A stretch of 64,000 nt of DNA, taken from NCBI RefSeq assembly GCF_001690275.1, contig NZ_LZGW01000045.1, positions 1-64,000 of the forward strand, written 5' to 3'. Source of the DNA: Gilliamella sp. WF3-4 (GTDB taxonomy: Bacteria; Pseudomonadota; Gammaproteobacteria; Enterobacterales; Orbaceae). The notes under the pieces are model-generated. The model was not told the origin of the DNA. It saw nothing but the letters and a program-made list of their open reading frames with translations, and ran no database searches. Below, piece by piece: positions 38,901 to 50,331 of the stretch (position 1 is its first letter; the number at the start of each line of letters is the position of its first letter). The position numbers and the translations under genes were made by a program.

Positions 38901-38913
38901 ATGGAGATTGATT

Positions 38914-40272
38914 TTGCTGTGGTCACTGTTATTATTTGTTATTACGATTAGTATACTAGTTACTATTCATGAGTTTGGGCATTTTTATGTTGCTCGCTTA
39001 TGTAAGGTTCAAGTTGAATGTTTTTCAATTGGTTTTGGTAAAAAATTATGGTCACATAAATTTTCAAGTGGAACAGAATTGGTAATTGCTATGATTCCAC
39101 TTGGTGGTTATGTTAAAATGTTAAATACCAGATCAACAGCATTATCAAGCAATAGCAATAGCAATAGCAATAGCAATAGCAATAGCAATAGCAATAGCTT
39201 GGCATTTGATCAAAAGAAAATTTGGCAAAGGGCTGCAATTATTTTTGCAGGTCCGTTTGCTAATTTTGTGTTAGCTTTGATAAGCTATTGGATTATTTTT
39301 TTAATAGGTGTAAATGTTTATCCTGTTAAAATAAAGGAAGTGATACCTAACACACCTGCTTCCACAATAGCAATTCCAGTTGGTGCTGAATTGAAAACTA
39401 TTGATAATATCAAAATTGAAACATGGCAAGATGTAAACTTGGCTTTAATCTCTCTAATGGGGAAGACTGATATGTCTTTCACCTATATTGATGGTGCCAA
39501 TAATAGTGATCAAAAAAAAGAAGTTAAGAAAAGTGTAGATATTAGCAATTGGTATTTTGATATAGAAAAAGACTCAGCTATTACCGCATTTGGTTTTGTT
39601 CCTAAAGAGGTGGAAATTTATCCAATTGTGAGTAAAATTGTATCAGGTTCGGCAGCAGAACGTGCAGGTTTGCGTGTTGGCGATAAAATTATTGGTTATA
39701 ATGATCAGCTATATACAAATTGGCAGTTTTTTTCCAACACGATTAAAAAAGCTCAAACAATGATGTTGAAGGTCAATCGGGAAAACAAAGATATTTATCT
39801 TACACTCGTGCCAACCGTTCAAAAAAACGGGGAAGGTGTTGCGGGATTATATCCTACAACTGATGTAAAAGTTGTGCAATATGGTTTTTTCGAAGGGTTT
39901 AATAAAGGTATAGCGCAAACGGCGTTAACTACAAAGTTAACTATTCGTTCGCTTTATCAATTAGTAACGGGTGTTATTGGTCTAGAACATATATCTGGCC
40001 CAATAACAATAGCAAAAGGCGCAGGGCAAACAGCAAGTTATGGTTTTACTTCTTACTTATATTTTCTAGCCTTTATAAGTATAAGTTTGGGAGTTATCAA
40101 TCTTGTTCCATTACCTATATTAGACGGGGGACATCTTGTTTTTTTATTACTTGAAAAAATAAGAGGGCGAACCTTATCAAATAAAGCACAAGAGCGTTTT
40201 TCTCGTATTGGCTTTTTTTTATTAATGGTAATAATGGGAATTGCACTATTTAATGATATTTTACGGTTGTGA
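38914..40272 (+). CDS. rseP: Site-2 intramembrane zinc protease RseP
   Basis: Cleaves anti-sigma-E factor RseA and signal-peptide remnants. A TTG at 38914 is chosen because GGAG lies seven bases upstream; the TTG at 38908 is too close to it. The protein is 452 aa. Zinc site HEFGH is at about residues 18-22, with LDG near the C-terminus as the third-ligand motif, and there are two PDZ domains (about 110-200 and 215-300). Odd: a run of eight Asn-Ser pairs in the cytoplasmic loop between the first and second membrane segments, encoded by a hexanucleotide repeat. Confidence 0.95.
   Translation: MLWSLLLFVITISILVTIHEFGHFYVARLCKVQVECFSIGFGKKLWSHKFSSGTELVIAMIPLGGYVKMLNTRSTALSSNSNSNSNSNSNSNSNSLAFDQKKIWQRAAIIFAGPFANFVLALISYWIIFLIGVNVYPVKIKEVIPNTPASTIAIPVGAELKTIDNIKIETWQDVNLALISLMGKTDMSFTYIDGANNSDQKKEVKKSVDISNWYFDIEKDSAITAFGFVPKEVEIYPIVSKIVSGSAAERAGLRVGDKIIGYNDQLYTNWQFFSNTIKKAQTMMLKVNRENKDIYLTLVPTVQKNGEGVAGLYPTTDVKVVQYGFFEGFNKGIAQTALTTKLTIRSLYQLVTGVIGLEHISGPITIAKGAGQTASYGFTSYLYFLAFISISLGVINLVPLPILDGGHLVFLLLEKIRGRTLSNKAQERFSRIGFFLLMVIMGIALFNDILRL
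39151..39198 (+). repeat. Hexanucleotide microsatellite (AATAGC)8 inside rseP
   Basis: Eight perfect AATAGC units encode Asn-Ser pairs. The unit length is a multiple of three, so slippage changes loop length and keeps the frame. Confidence 0.97.
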
Positions 40273-40297
40273 TGGAATGAGGGCATAAATATTTACG

Positions 40298-42721
40298 ATG
40301 AAAATAAATAAATTACTTATAGCATCTTTGTTGCTTAGTACTACAGCAGTATATAGTCCTAACGCATTTTGTATTGATGATTTTGTGGTAAAAGATATCA
40401 AATTTGAAGGTTTACAGCGTGTCACTGTTGGAGCTGCATTACTTGAAATGCCAATCCAAGTTGGTGATTATGTTAATGAAGCGGATTTAGGGCGTATAAT
40501 TAAATCGCTTTATTCTAGTGGAAACTTTGATAATATTACTATTTCTCGTGATGGTGATCGGTTAATTGTTCATGTTCAAGAACGCCCAACTATTGCTAGT
40601 ATAAGTTTTTCTGGTAATAAGTCAGTTAAAAATGACATGCTTAAGAAAAATCTAGATAGTTCAGGCATTCGTGAGGGTGAAGCTTTAGATCGCACTATGC
40701 TTTCAGGTATTGAAAAAGGCTTAGAAGATTTTTATTACAGTGTTGGTAAATATAATGCTCAAATTAAAGCTGTTGTAACTCCATTATCTCGTAATCGTGT
40801 CGATTTAAAATTAGTTGTTGCTGAAGGTAAATCAGCATTAATCGATCAGATCAATATTGTTGGAGCTAAGGCTTTTTCATCAGAAGAACTTATTTCACGT
40901 TTTACCTTGCGTGATGAAGTACCTTGGTGGAATATGCTTGGTGATCGTAAATATCAAAAACAAAAATTAGCCTCTGATTTGGATGAGTTACAAAGTTTTT
41001 ATTTAAATCGTGGTTATGCTCGTTTCAATATTGAGTCAACACAAGTTAGTTTAACGCCAGATAAAAAAGGTATTTACGTTACAATTAATATCCATGAAGG
41101 TGAGCAGTATAAGCTCTCTAAACTTGAGTTTATGGGTAATTTTGCAAATTATAAAGAAGCAATTGCTAAAATCGCTAACGAAAAAGTAACCGTTGGTGAG
41201 CTTTATAATGGTAAAAAAATTACTGAAATTGAGGATAGCATTAAACGTTTACTTGCTAATTTTGGTTATGCATATCCAAAAGTTTCCATTCAGCCAGAAA
41301 TGGATGATTCAGAACATACGGCTAAATTAGTTGTTCTTGTTGATGTTGGTGAGCGTTTTTATGTTCGCAATATTAAGATAGTAGGAAATACCGTAACAAG
41401 CGAAAGTGTAATCCGTCGTGAGCTTCGACAAATGGAAGGAGCTTGGTTAAGTAACGGGTTAGTCGAATTAGGTAAAGAACGTTTAAATCGACTTGGCTTT
41501 TTTGATACTGTTGAAGCAAATACCGAGCGTGTGTCTGGTGTTGATGATCAAGTTGATATTATTTATAAAGTTGCTGAACGTAATACGGGTAGTATCAAAT
41601 TTGGTGTTGGCGTCGGTTCTGATAGCGGTCTTAGCTTCAATGCAGGTATCTCTCAAGATAACTGGTTAGGCACAGGTAATAGTGTCTCATTTGATATTAA
41701 CACTACTGATACAGATAAAACAGCGTCTGTTTCTATTGTTGATCCTTATTTTACTGTTGATGGTGTAAGTTTAGGCGGTAGCATTTACTATAACACCTAT
41801 AAAAACGATGATAAAGATGATGAGTCAGAATATGCGAGCAAGACTTGGGGCGCTTCAGCTAATTTAGGTTTCCCTATTAGTGAAAATAATTTTGTTCGTT
41901 TTGGTGCCGAATACGCTAATCATAATTTGTCCGATATGCAAGCGCAATATAGTATGTGGCGTTATTTTGACTCCATGGGCGAAAATTTGAAAAATAAAAA
42001 TTCTATTTCTTTCGATACTAATGATTTATTACTAAGCGCTTATTGGACATATAATTCTTTAGATCGTGGATTCTTCCCAACTGATGGCTTAAAAATGACA
42101 GCTAGCGCTAAATTCACTGCGCCATTATTTGATAACCGATTCTATAAACTGGTTTCAGATGCCTCTTACTATTATCCGATTGACAATGACCATAATTGGA
42201 TATTCTTAACGCGAGCAAGAATTGGCTATGGAGGTGGTTTTGGTGGTAAAGAGTTACCATTTTACGAAAACTTTTATGCTGGAGGAGCATCAGTATTACG
42301 TGGTTTTAAATCCAATACTGTTGGTCCTAAAGCAGTATATCTTAATAAAAGTGGTGTGTGTGATAGTTTAGATAATACCTCTGGGTGTACAAAATCAAAA
42401 GATGCAGTAGGCGGTAATGCTATAGCTTTTGCTAGTACAGAGCTGATTGTTCCAACCCCATTTGCGGGTGAAAAATATGCTGATAATATTAGGACATCGT
42501 TATTTTTTGATGCAGGGACTGTATGGGATACCGAATGGAAACTAAAAGGAAATAATATTCCAGATTATAGTTCTCCATCGGATATTAGAATGTCGGCTGG
42601 TATTGCAGTACAATGGATGTCACCATTAGGTCCTTTGGTCTTTTCTTATGCTCAACCACTTAAGAAATATGAGGGTGATTCAGCACAACAGTTCCAATTT
42701 AATATAGGGTCTACATGGTAA
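40298..42721 (+). CDS. bamA: Outer membrane protein assembly factor BamA
   Basis: Core of the BAM machine that inserts outer-membrane beta-barrels. The 807 aa (E. coli 810) have a signal peptide (cleavage near FCI, about residue 27), five POTRA repeats (start [14 protein letters not shown]) and a 16-strand barrel with the lid-lock motif [11 protein letters not shown]. It ends in the aromatic beta-signal FNIGSTW. Order rseP-bamA-skp-lpxD equals E. coli. Confidence 0.97.
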   Translation: MKINKLLIASLLLSTTAVYSPNAFCIDDFVVKDIKFEGLQRVTVGAALLEMPIQVGDYVNEADLGRIIKSLYSSGNFDNITISRDGDRLIVHVQERPTIASISFSGNKSVKNDMLKKNLDSSGIREGEALDRTMLSGIEKGLEDFYYSVGKYNAQIKAVVTPLSRNRVDLKLVVAEGKSALIDQINIVGAKAFSSEELISRFTLRDEVPWWNMLGDRKYQKQKLASDLDELQSFYLNRGYARFNIESTQVSLTPDKKGIYVTINIHEGEQYKLSKLEFMGNFANYKEAIAKIANEKVTVGELYNGKKITEIEDSIKRLLANFGYAYPKVSIQPEMDDSEHTAKLVVLVDVGERFYVRNIKIVGNTVTSESVIRRELRQMEGAWLSNGLVELGKERLNRLGFFDTVEANTERVSGVDDQVDIIYKVAERNTGSIKFGVGVGSDSGLSFNAGISQDNWLGTGNSVSFDINTTDTDKTASVSIVDPYFTVDGVSLGGSIYYNTYKNDDKDDESEYASKTWGASANLGFPISENNFVRFGAEYANHNLSDMQAQYSMWRYFDSMGENLKNKNSISFDTNDLLLSAYWTYNSLDRGFFPTDGLKMTASAKFTAPLFDNRFYKLVSDASYYYPIDNDHNWIFLTRARIGYGGGFGGKELPFYENFYAGGASVLRGFKSNTVGPKAVYLNKSGVCDSLDNTSGCTKSKDAVGGNAIAFASTELIVPTPFAGEKYADNIRTSLFFDAGTVWDTEWKLKGNNIPDYSSPSDIRMSAGIAVQWMSPLGPLVFSYAQPLKKYEGDSAQQFQFNIGSTW

Positions 42722-42758
42722 TTCCATGTTATAAATAAAAAACACATAGGTGATTAAA

Positions 42759-43247
42759 GTGAAGAAAATTATATCTATTCTTGGTGTTAGTTTAGCATTT
42801 CTTTTTGCAGGCGTTGCAAATGCGGAAATTAAAATTGGTGTGGTTGATGTTATGTCAGTTTTACAACGTATGCCTCAACGTGAATCGGTCGGTAAGGCGT
42901 TGGATAATGAATTTGAAGCAAGAGCCAAATCATTACAAGTCGAAGAAAAGAAAGCTGGTGATGCCGCTGCTCGCCTAAAAAAAGATGGCTTAACTTTGTC
43001 TTCTTCTGAAAAAGCTAAACTAAATAAGGTGATTTCTGATTTTGAAAATAAAGCGAAAGCTTTTTCAGCTGATTATCGTAAACGTGAAACAGAAGAAGCA
43101 GGCAAATTATTAACTAAAATCCAAGAAGCTGTTAAAGATATTGTTGAGACAGAAAAGTACGATCTTATCTTAAAAGCCGAAGCTACATTATCAGCTTCAG
43201 ATGCGGTTGATATTTCAGATAAAGTATTGGCAAAGGTTAAAAAATAA
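42759..43247 (+). CDS. skp: Periplasmic chaperone Skp (OmpH)
   Basis: Trimeric chaperone that escorts unfolded outer-membrane proteins to BamA. GTG at 42759, with AGGTGA five bases upstream, gives 162 aa (E. coli 161); a GTG at 42750 lacks spacing. There is a signal peptide ending VANA, then a core strand IKIGVVDV and long lysine/alanine-rich coiled-coil arms. The stop overlaps the lpxD start by one base. Confidence 0.92.
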   Translation: MKKIISILGVSLAFLFAGVANAEIKIGVVDVMSVLQRMPQRESVGKALDNEFEARAKSLQVEEKKAGDAAARLKKDGLTLSSSEKAKLNKVISDFENKAKAFSADYRKRETEEAGKLLTKIQEAVKDIVETEKYDLILKAEATLSASDAVDISDKVLAKVKK

Positions 43248-44260
43248 TGTTTGCTTTTCGTTTAGAGCAACTAGCTAAGCAACTTGATGCTAAATTACAC
43301 GGTGATGCTGATTTAACTATCACTGGTATTGCATCAATGAAAAGTGCAATGTCAGGTCAAATTACTTTTTTATCTGACAAAAAATTACAAAATAATTTGT
43401 TAGAGTGCAAGGCTTCTGCTGTTGTAATGACAGAAGAAAGCCTTAAATTCTGGCATGGTGCAGCTCTGATTGTTAAAGATCCATATCTTGCATATGCAAA
43501 ATTGGCACAATATCTTGATACTACGCCTGCTCCAGCTAAGGATATCGCTAGCTCAGCAGTGATTGATTCAACAGCTAAATTAGGTTGTAATATATCAATA
43601 GGCGCTAACGCAGTTATTGAAAGCGGTGTAGTGTTAGGCGATAATTGCGTTATAGGTGCTGGTAGTTTTGTAGGTAAAAATACCACAATAGGTGCAGGAA
43701 CAAAATTATGGGCTAATGTTTCTGTTTATCATAATTGTGTTATTGGCGACAATTGCTTAATTCAATCAGGAACTGTAATTGGTGCAGATGGATTTGGTTA
43801 CGCTAATGATAAAGGTAAGTGGATTAAAATTCCTCAACTAGGTCGAGTTGTTATTGGTAATAACGTTGAAATTGGCGCTTCAACGACAATCGATCGGGGA
43901 GCGCTTGATGATACTATTATCGGTAATGGCGTTATTATAGATAATCAATGCCAGATTGCTCATAACGATATTATCGGGGATCATACAGCGGTTGCTGGTG
44001 GCGTTATTATGGCAGGGAGCTTAACTATTGGTCGTCATTGCTTAATTGGTGGTGCAAGTGTTATTAATGGGCATATGGAAATATGTGATCAAGTTACCAT
44101 AACTGGTATGGGTATGGTTATGCGCCCAATTACTGAACCAGGGATTTATTCATCAGGTATTCCATTGCAAGAAAATAAAGTTTGGCGAAAAACGGCTTCA
44201 TTAGTTTTACATATTGACGAAATGAATAAACGTTTGAAGGCACTTGAGAAGAAACAGTGA
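43247..44260 (+). CDS. lpxD: UDP-3-O-(3-hydroxyacyl)glucosamine N-acyltransferase
   Basis: Third step of lipid A synthesis. The 337 aa (E. coli 341) have an N-terminal uridine-binding domain, then a left-handed beta helix of hexapeptide repeats ([14 protein letters not shown] and onward) with the catalytic His in the QIAHN block, then a C-terminal helix. In E. coli it is followed by fabZ-lpxA-lpxB; here it is followed by the tig promoter. Confidence 0.96.
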   Translation: MFAFRLEQLAKQLDAKLHGDADLTITGIASMKSAMSGQITFLSDKKLQNNLLECKASAVVMTEESLKFWHGAALIVKDPYLAYAKLAQYLDTTPAPAKDIASSAVIDSTAKLGCNISIGANAVIESGVVLGDNCVIGAGSFVGKNTTIGAGTKLWANVSVYHNCVIGDNCLIQSGTVIGADGFGYANDKGKWIKIPQLGRVVIGNNVEIGASTTIDRGALDDTIIGNGVIIDNQCQIAHNDIIGDHTAVAGGVIMAGSLTIGRHCLIGGASVINGHMEICDQVTITGMGMVMRPITEPGIYSSGIPLQENKVWRKTASLVLHIDEMNKRLKALEKKQ

Positions 44261-44266
44261 AATGTC

Positions 44267-44295
44267 TCGACGTAAGCGGTTGCGGTCGGTATAAT
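44267..44295 (+). promoter_or_regulatory. Sigma-70 promoter of tig
   Basis: TCGACG (44267-44272) and a perfect TATAAT (44290-44295) are separated by 17 bp, 87 bp before the tig ATG. Confidence 0.7.
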
Positions 44296-44381
44296 GCACG
44301 CCTATTTTTAAATTTTTTAGCTCAGTTATCGTTTTTATATAAATATGGGCAGATAATATTCAATAATTTCGAGGTATAAAG

Positions 44382-45683
44382 ATGCAAGTTTCGGTAGAAA
44401 CAACACAAGGTTTAGGTCGACGTTTATCAATTATAATTAAAGCTGAAGATATTACGAAAGCGGTTGATAAAGAACTTATTAATACGGCAAAAAAAGTACG
44501 TATTGATGGCTTCCGTAAGGGAAAAGTGCCTTTAAAAATTGTTGAACAACGTTATGGTGCTTCTATTTTACAAGATGCATTAAGTGACTTAATGCAACGA
44601 AATTTTGTTGAAGCAATTATTCAAGAAAAATTAAATCCGGCTGGTGCTCCAACTTATACACCACAAGAATATAAAAAGGGCGAAGATTATACCTTTACTG
44701 TTGAATTTGAAGTTTATCCAGAAGTCAAAGTTGAAAATTTAGATAAAATTGAAGTTGAAAAACCTATTGCTGAAGTAGCTGATGCGGATGTTGAAACTAT
44801 GATTGAAACCTTACGCAAACAGCAAGGTGTTTGGAAAGAAGCAGATAAAGAAGCTAAAGAGCAGTATCGTGTTACTTTGGATTTTGTTGGTAAAGTTGAT
44901 GATGCCGAATTTGAAGGTGGTAAGGCTAATGATTTTGCATTAGTATTAGGGCAAGGTCGTATGATTCCTGGTTTTGAAGATGCAATTATAGGGCATAAAG
45001 CGGGTGATCAGTTTGAAATTAATGTGACTTTCCCTGACGATTATCATGCTGAAAATCTAAAAGGTAAGCCAGCTGTATTTGCGGCAACACTTAAAAAGGT
45101 TGAAGAGCTAGAATTGCCAGAACTTACAGAAGATGTCATTAAACGCTTCGGTATTGCTGATGGCACTATTGAAAGCTTACGATCTGAAGTTCGTAAGAAC
45201 ATGACAAGAGAGCTCAATGCGACAATTCGCAATAAAGTCAAAATTCAAGCTATTGATGGTTTGGTTAAAAATAATGAAATTGATGTGCCTGAGGCATTAG
45301 TTGACCGTGAGGTTGATGTATTACGTCAGCAAGCTTTATCTCGTTTTGGTGGTAATGTAAAACCAGGTATGGAATTACCAAAAGAATTATTTGAAGCTGA
45401 GGCTAAAAAACGCGTTGTTACTGGTTTGTTGTTTAGCGAAATTATTGAAAGCAATAAATTAACAGCAGATGAATCGCGTGTTCAGGCATTAATTGATGAA
45501 ATTGCAACTGCATATGAAGATCCAAAAGAAGTTTTAGAATATTATCGTAAAGATAAAAAAGCGATGGATAATATTCGAGCGGTAGCACTAGAAGATCAAG
45601 TTGTCGATCTGTTGTTGGCTAGTGCCAAAGTAACAGAAAAGAATTATTCGTTTTCCGAATTAATGAATCAGCAAACAGCTTAA
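44382..45683 (+). CDS. tig: Trigger factor
   Basis: Ribosome-associated chaperone and prolyl isomerase. The 433 aa (E. coli 432) have an N-terminal ribosome-binding domain with the GFRKGKVP signature (about residues 43-50), an FKBP-type isomerase domain (about 150-245; [20 protein letters not shown]) and a C-terminal substrate-binding cradle. First gene of the tig-clpP-clpX-lon-ppiD cluster. Confidence 0.97.
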   Translation: MQVSVETTQGLGRRLSIIIKAEDITKAVDKELINTAKKVRIDGFRKGKVPLKIVEQRYGASILQDALSDLMQRNFVEAIIQEKLNPAGAPTYTPQEYKKGEDYTFTVEFEVYPEVKVENLDKIEVEKPIAEVADADVETMIETLRKQQGVWKEADKEAKEQYRVTLDFVGKVDDAEFEGGKANDFALVLGQGRMIPGFEDAIIGHKAGDQFEINVTFPDDYHAENLKGKPAVFAATLKKVEELELPELTEDVIKRFGIADGTIESLRSEVRKNMTRELNATIRNKVKIQAIDGLVKNNEIDVPEALVDREVDVLRQQALSRFGGNVKPGMELPKELFEAEAKKRVVTGLLFSEIIESNKLTADESRVQALIDEIATAYEDPKEVLEYYRKDKKAMDNIRAVALEDQVVDLLLASAKVTEKNYSFSELMNQQTA

Positions 45684-45723
45684 CTTACTAGTCTTTTCAT
45701 TTTATATAAAAAGATCACTATAA

Positions 45724-45758
45724 AGCCCAAATAAGAATTGTCTGTTTGGGCTATTTTG
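45724..45758 (+). terminator. Terminator between tig and clpP
   Basis: The 8-bp stem AGCCCAAA/TTTGGGCT (45724-45731 with 45745-45752) is followed by ATTTTGT. Confidence 0.8.
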
Positions 45759-45775
45759 TTAATTAGGAGATAAAA

Positions 45776-46378
45776 ATGCCTTTAGAATCATATATGGGTG
45801 TTGTTCCAATGGTTGTTGAGCAAAGTTCTCGTGGTGAGAGAGCTTATGATATTTACTCACGATTATTAAAAGAGCGAGTTATATTTTTGACTGGGCAAGT
45901 TGAAGATAATATGGCAAATCTGATTATCGCTCAAATGTTATTTTTAGAAGCTGAAAATCCTGATAAAGATATCTATTTATATATTAATTCACCTGGTGGT
46001 GTCGTTACTGCTGGCATGGCTATTTATGACACAATGCAATTTATAAAACCCGATGTCAGCACAATTTGTTTAGGACAAGCATGTTCAATGGGGTCATTAC
46101 TTTTAACAGCTGGCACTAAAGGTAAACGTTATTGCTTACCTAATGCCCGTGTAATGATTCACCAACCATTAGGTGGCTTCCAAGGGCAGGCTTCAGATAT
46201 CCAAATACATGCACAAGAGATTTTACAGGTAAAAAACCGCTTAAATAATATTTTAGCCATGCACACCGGCCAAGATATTAGTGTGATTGAAAAAGATACT
46301 GATCGTGATAATTTTATGTCTGCCGATAAAGCAGTTGAATATGGCCTAGTTGATGCCATATTTAGTAAACGATCTTAA
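45776..46378 (+). CDS. clpP: ATP-dependent Clp protease proteolytic subunit
   Basis: Serine protease barrel that degrades proteins fed by ClpX or ClpA. The 200 aa (E. coli 207) start near the processed region [17 protein letters not shown]. Catalytic Ser is in ACSMGSLLL, His in [10 protein letters not shown], and Asp in DRDNFMS. Linked to clpX after 19 bp. Confidence 0.97.
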   Translation: MPLESYMGVVPMVVEQSSRGERAYDIYSRLLKERVIFLTGQVEDNMANLIIAQMLFLEAENPDKDIYLYINSPGGVVTAGMAIYDTMQFIKPDVSTICLGQACSMGSLLLTAGTKGKRYCLPNARVMIHQPLGGFQGQASDIQIHAQEILQVKNRLNNILAMHTGQDISVIEKDTDRDNFMSADKAVEYGLVDAIFSKRS

Positions 46379-46397
46379 TATTAGGTAGGTGGTAAAA

Positions 46398-47663
46398 GTG
46401 AATAAGAAAAGTTCAGAAAAATTACTTTATTGCACTTTTTGTAGTAAAAGTGAGCATGAAGTCCGTAAACTTATTGCTGGGCCAGAATCTATTTATATTT
46501 GTAACGAATGTATAGGCTTATGCAATGAGATATTAAAAGAAGAAACGAAAAGTTCTCTTTCCTATGAAGAATTTATTAATAAGACACTGCCAACACCACA
46601 TGAAATCAGAGAGCATCTTGATGAATATGTAATTGGTCAAGAGAAAGCCAAAAAAGTTTTATCTGTCGCTGTCTATAATCATTACAAACGATTACGTAGT
46701 CATGCGAGTCGCGGTGATGTTGAATTAGGCAAAAGTAATATCTTGCTCATAGGACCTACTGGTAGTGGCAAAACGTTATTAGCTGAAACACTAGCTCGTT
46801 TTTTAGATGTGCCTTTTGCCATGGCTGATGCGACAACATTAACTGAAGCTGGTTATGTTGGTGAAGATGTAGAAAATATTATTCAAAAATTATTACAGAA
46901 TTGTGATTATGATGTTGAAAAAGCCCAGCGGGGTATTATCTATGTTGATGAAATTGATAAAATTTCACGAAAATCAGATAATCCATCTATTACCAGAGAT
47001 GTATCAGGCGAAGGCGTTCAACAGGCTTTGTTGAAGATTATTGAAGGTACTATTGCTTCAGTTCCTCCAAAAGGTGGGCGTAAGCATCCTCAGCAAGAGT
47101 TTCTACAAGTTGATACTTCAAAAATTCTATTTATTTGTGGTGGTGCATTTAGTGGATTGGATAAAGTCATCGAAAATCGTGTATCAACTAATACAGGAAT
47201 AGGTTTTGGTGCTGAGGTTAAAAGTACTAAAAATAAAGTTTCTGAATCGGAACTATTAGCTCAAATCGAGGCTGAAGACTTAGTTAAGTTTGGCTTAATT
47301 CCAGAGTTTATTGGAAGATTACCTGTTATTGGTACATTATCTGAATTGGATAAAAATGCCTTAATTAATATACTAACTGAACCTAAAAATGCCCTAACTA
47401 AGCAATTTAAAACGTTAATTGAGTTAGATGGTGTAGAGCTTGAGTTTACTAAAGAAGCTCTAGATGCTATTGCTATAAAGGCGATGCAACGAAAAACAGG
47501 AGCACGAGGTTTGCGTTCAATTGTGGAAAATATATTATTGGATACAATGTATGACTTACCATCAATGAATACTATTAAAAAAGTGATTGTAGACAAAGAT
47601 ACTGTTGAAAGATCTCAAGCTCCGAAATTAGTACATTGTGAAGGTGATGAACTTTCTGCTTAA
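46398..47663 (+). CDS. clpX: ClpX unfoldase subunit of ClpXP
   Basis: AAA+ unfoldase. I chose GTG 46398 (AGGTGG five bases upstream) over GTG 46389; this gives 421 aa (E. coli 424). An N-terminal zinc-binding domain (CTFC ... CNEC) is followed by Walker A GPTGSGKT, Walker [11 protein letters not shown], the [13 protein letters not shown] pore/sensor region and a C-terminal small domain. The ClpP-contacting IGF-type loop (here TGIGFGAEV) is present. Confidence 0.96.
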   Translation: MNKKSSEKLLYCTFCSKSEHEVRKLIAGPESIYICNECIGLCNEILKEETKSSLSYEEFINKTLPTPHEIREHLDEYVIGQEKAKKVLSVAVYNHYKRLRSHASRGDVELGKSNILLIGPTGSGKTLLAETLARFLDVPFAMADATTLTEAGYVGEDVENIIQKLLQNCDYDVEKAQRGIIYVDEIDKISRKSDNPSITRDVSGEGVQQALLKIIEGTIASVPPKGGRKHPQQEFLQVDTSKILFICGGAFSGLDKVIENRVSTNTGIGFGAEVKSTKNKVSESELLAQIEAEDLVKFGLIPEFIGRLPVIGTLSELDKNALINILTEPKNALTKQFKTLIELDGVELEFTKEALDAIAIKAMQRKTGARGLRSIVENILLDTMYDLPSMNTIKKVIVDKDTVERSQAPKLVHCEGDELSA

Positions 47664-47672
47664 AATATAAAT

Positions 47673-47698
47673 TTGCCATCATAAATATGATGGCAAAA
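47673..47698 (+). terminator. Hairpin after clpX
   Basis: A perfect 11-bp stem TTTGCCATCAT/ATGATGGCAAA has an AAAT loop but no T tract after it; possibly a weak terminator or a 3'-end stabiliser. Confidence 0.5.
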
Positions 47699-47783
47699 CA
47701 TGTAAACTAAGAATTAATACTAAAGTTGCCAATACTGCTAATAATGTTTCATAACTAGTGTAATTTTAATCAAAAAAGATAGG

Positions 47784-47811
47784 CTTGAATATCTAAAAAC
47801 GATCCCAATAT
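47784..47811 (+). promoter_or_regulatory. Heat-shock (sigma-32) promoter of lon
   Basis: CTTGAA (47784-47789) and CCCAATAT (47804-47811), 14 bp apart, fit the sigma-32 consensus CTTGAAA/CCCCATNT. The lon ATG follows 35 bp later. lon is a known heat-shock gene. Confidence 0.7.
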
Positions 47812-47846
47812 TTATCTAATGGGTTTGTACTACTAGAGAGAATAAA

Positions 47847-50282
47847 ATGAATATAAAACGAACTAAACATATAATTATGCCTATTTTACCATTACGTGAT
47901 GTTGTTGTATTTCCTCATATGGTAATCCCTCTCTTTGTTGGTCGAAGTAAATCAATACGTTGCTTGGAAAGGGCAATGGAAATGGATAAACAAGTCTTTC
48001 TTGTAACCCAAAAAGATCCATCTCAAGATGATCCTGCTATAGATGATTTATATGAAGTTGGAACTGTAGCTAATGTTTTACAGCTACTAGAATTACCTGA
48101 TGGAACAGTGAAGGTTCTTGTTGAAGGTGTTGAACGAGCAAAAATGCTTGATGTAGTTGAGCATGACGACAATGAATTTTTCATTGCTGAGGTTAAACCA
48201 TTAAGTGAAACAAAAATGGCTTCAGATATAAGTGAGGCTATGATTCGCTTAACTTTATCTAATTTTGATGAGTACTCAAAGTTTAATAAAAAAATAGCTC
48301 AGGAAGTGGTTGATTCTATTCGTTTACTTAAAGAGCCATCTCATTTAGCTGATTCTATTGCTGCTACTCTATTTTTAAAAGTTAATCAAAAACAAGAGAT
48401 TTTAGTAACAGTTAACCTTGCTAAACGTTTTGAATTGCTTATTTCATTGATGGAATCAGAAATTGAATTATTACAAGTTGAAAAAAATATACGGCAACGA
48501 GTTAAACAGCAAATGGAAAAAGCTCAAAAAGAGTATTATCTCAATGAGCAAATTAAAGCTATCCATAAAGAATTAGGTGATATAGATAATAAGACTGATG
48601 AATACGAAGAGCTAAAAGAAAAAATCACTAAAGCTAAAATGCCAAAAGAGGCTGAGGATAAAGCATTAGCTGAACTTAATAAGTTAAAAATGATGCCAGC
48701 AATGTCCGCAGAAGCAACGGTTGTTCGAGGTTATATTGATTGGATGATTCAAGTTCCTTGGTATAAGTGTAGTAAAGTTAGAAAAGATATTGAAGGGGCA
48801 CAAAAAGTTTTAGATAAAGATCATTATGGACTTGAACGTGTAAAAGATAGAATTTTAGAATATTTAGCAGTTCAAAGTCGCGTTAATAAAGTGAAAGGAC
48901 CTATTTTATGTTTGGTTGGTCCCCCAGGAGTAGGTAAAACATCACTGGGTCAATCGATAGCTAAAGCAACAGGACGTCAGTATATTCGTATGGCATTAGG
49001 TGGCGTGCGCGATGAGGCTGAGATTCGAGGGCATAGACGCACTTACATTGGTTCGATGCCAGGTAAATTGATTCAACGTATGGCAAAAGTGGGGGTTAAA
49101 AATCCATTATTTTTACTAGATGAAATTGATAAGATGGCAACTGATATGCGTGGTGATCCTGCATCAGCATTATTAGAAGTGCTTGATCCAGAACAAAATA
49201 ATGCATTTAGTGACCATTATTTGGAAGTTGATTACGATTTATCCGATGTAATGTTTGTTGCAACTGCTAATTCTATGAATATTCCAGCGCCATTATTGGA
49301 TAGAATGGAAGTTATTCGCCTTTCTGGTTATACGGAGGACGAGAAGCTGAATATTGCTAAGCAACATTTGATCGCTAAGCAGATAGAAAACAATGGCTTA
49401 AAATCAAGAGAAATTAGTATTGATGACTCAGCCATTATTGGAATCATTCGTTATTATACGCGCGAAGCAGGCGTTCGAGGCTTAGAAAGAGAGATTGCAA
49501 AAATTTGCCGTAAAGTTGTTAAAAAATTGGCGTTAGACAGCAAATTGAAGAAAGTAACTGTGACACAAGATAACTTAAAAGATTTCTTGGGAATACAGCG
49601 TTTCGATTATGGTAAAACGGATAACGAGAACCGAATCGGTCAGGTTATTGGTCTTGCATGGACAGAGGTAGGGGGCGACTTACTTACTATTGAATCAGTA
49701 AGTGTAATAGGTAAGGGAAAATTAACTTATACAGGTTCATTAGGTGATGTTATGCAAGAGTCAATACAAACAGCCTTGACAGTTGTTCGATCTCGTGCAG
49801 AAAAATTGGGTATCAATAGTGATTTTTATGAAAAGCGAGACATCCATGTACATGTGCCAGATGGTGCAACTCCCAAAGATGGACCAAGTGCGGGTATAGC
49901 TATGTGTACCTCATTAATTTCAACATTAACAGGTAATCCTGTTTGTTCGGATGTTGCGATGACGGGTGAAATAACATTACGTGGAGAGGTATTACCTATT
50001 GGGGGACTAAAAGAGAAGTTATTAGCTGCTCACCGAGGCGGAATTAAAACGGTATTGATTCCAATGGATAATGTTAAAGATTTGGAAGAAATCCCTGATA
50101 ATGTGAAATCTGAAATTGATATACGCCCAGTAAAATGGATTGATGAAGTGCTCACAATTGCGCTAAAAAACAACCCATTAGGTATAGAGCCAATAGATAA
50201 AAAAGTCACATTGAAGCAACCAGCGAAAAAAGCTATAAAGAAAGTAAAAAATAATGTTGGGAATTCTGTTAGATTAAATTAA
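47847..50282 (+). CDS. lon: ATP-dependent protease Lon
   Basis: Degrades misfolded and regulatory proteins. The 811 aa (E. coli 784) have a substrate-binding N-domain (starts LPLRDVVVFPHMVIPLFVGR), Walker A GPPGVGKT, Walker B LFLLDEIDK, and a C-terminal protease domain with catalytic Ser in KDGPSAGIAM and Lys in GGLKEKLLAAHRGG. The C-terminal 27 residues form an extra lysine-rich tail. hupB, normally next, is absent. Confidence 0.97.
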   Translation: MNIKRTKHIIMPILPLRDVVVFPHMVIPLFVGRSKSIRCLERAMEMDKQVFLVTQKDPSQDDPAIDDLYEVGTVANVLQLLELPDGTVKVLVEGVERAKMLDVVEHDDNEFFIAEVKPLSETKMASDISEAMIRLTLSNFDEYSKFNKKIAQEVVDSIRLLKEPSHLADSIAATLFLKVNQKQEILVTVNLAKRFELLISLMESEIELLQVEKNIRQRVKQQMEKAQKEYYLNEQIKAIHKELGDIDNKTDEYEELKEKITKAKMPKEAEDKALAELNKLKMMPAMSAEATVVRGYIDWMIQVPWYKCSKVRKDIEGAQKVLDKDHYGLERVKDRILEYLAVQSRVNKVKGPILCLVGPPGVGKTSLGQSIAKATGRQYIRMALGGVRDEAEIRGHRRTYIGSMPGKLIQRMAKVGVKNPLFLLDEIDKMATDMRGDPASALLEVLDPEQNNAFSDHYLEVDYDLSDVMFVATANSMNIPAPLLDRMEVIRLSGYTEDEKLNIAKQHLIAKQIENNGLKSREISIDDSAIIGIIRYYTREAGVRGLEREIAKICRKVVKKLALDSKLKKVTVTQDNLKDFLGIQRFDYGKTDNENRIGQVIGLAWTEVGGDLLTIESVSVIGKGKLTYTGSLGDVMQESIQTALTVVRSRAEKLGINSDFYEKRDIHVHVPDGATPKDGPSAGIAMCTSLISTLTGNPVCSDVAMTGEITLRGEVLPIGGLKEKLLAAHRGGIKTVLIPMDNVKDLEEIPDNVKSEIDIRPVKWIDEVLTIALKNNPLGIEPIDKKVTLKQPAKKAIKKVKNNVGNSVRLN

Positions 50283-50300
50283 TCTATCTTATAATTTTAA

Positions 50301-50331
50301 AAAAGATCAACTTTATGTTGATCTTTTTTTT
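50301..50331 (+). terminator. Terminator after lon
   Basis: The 11-bp stem AAAAGATCAAC/GTTGATCTTTT with a TTTAT loop is followed by T residues. Confidence 0.92.
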
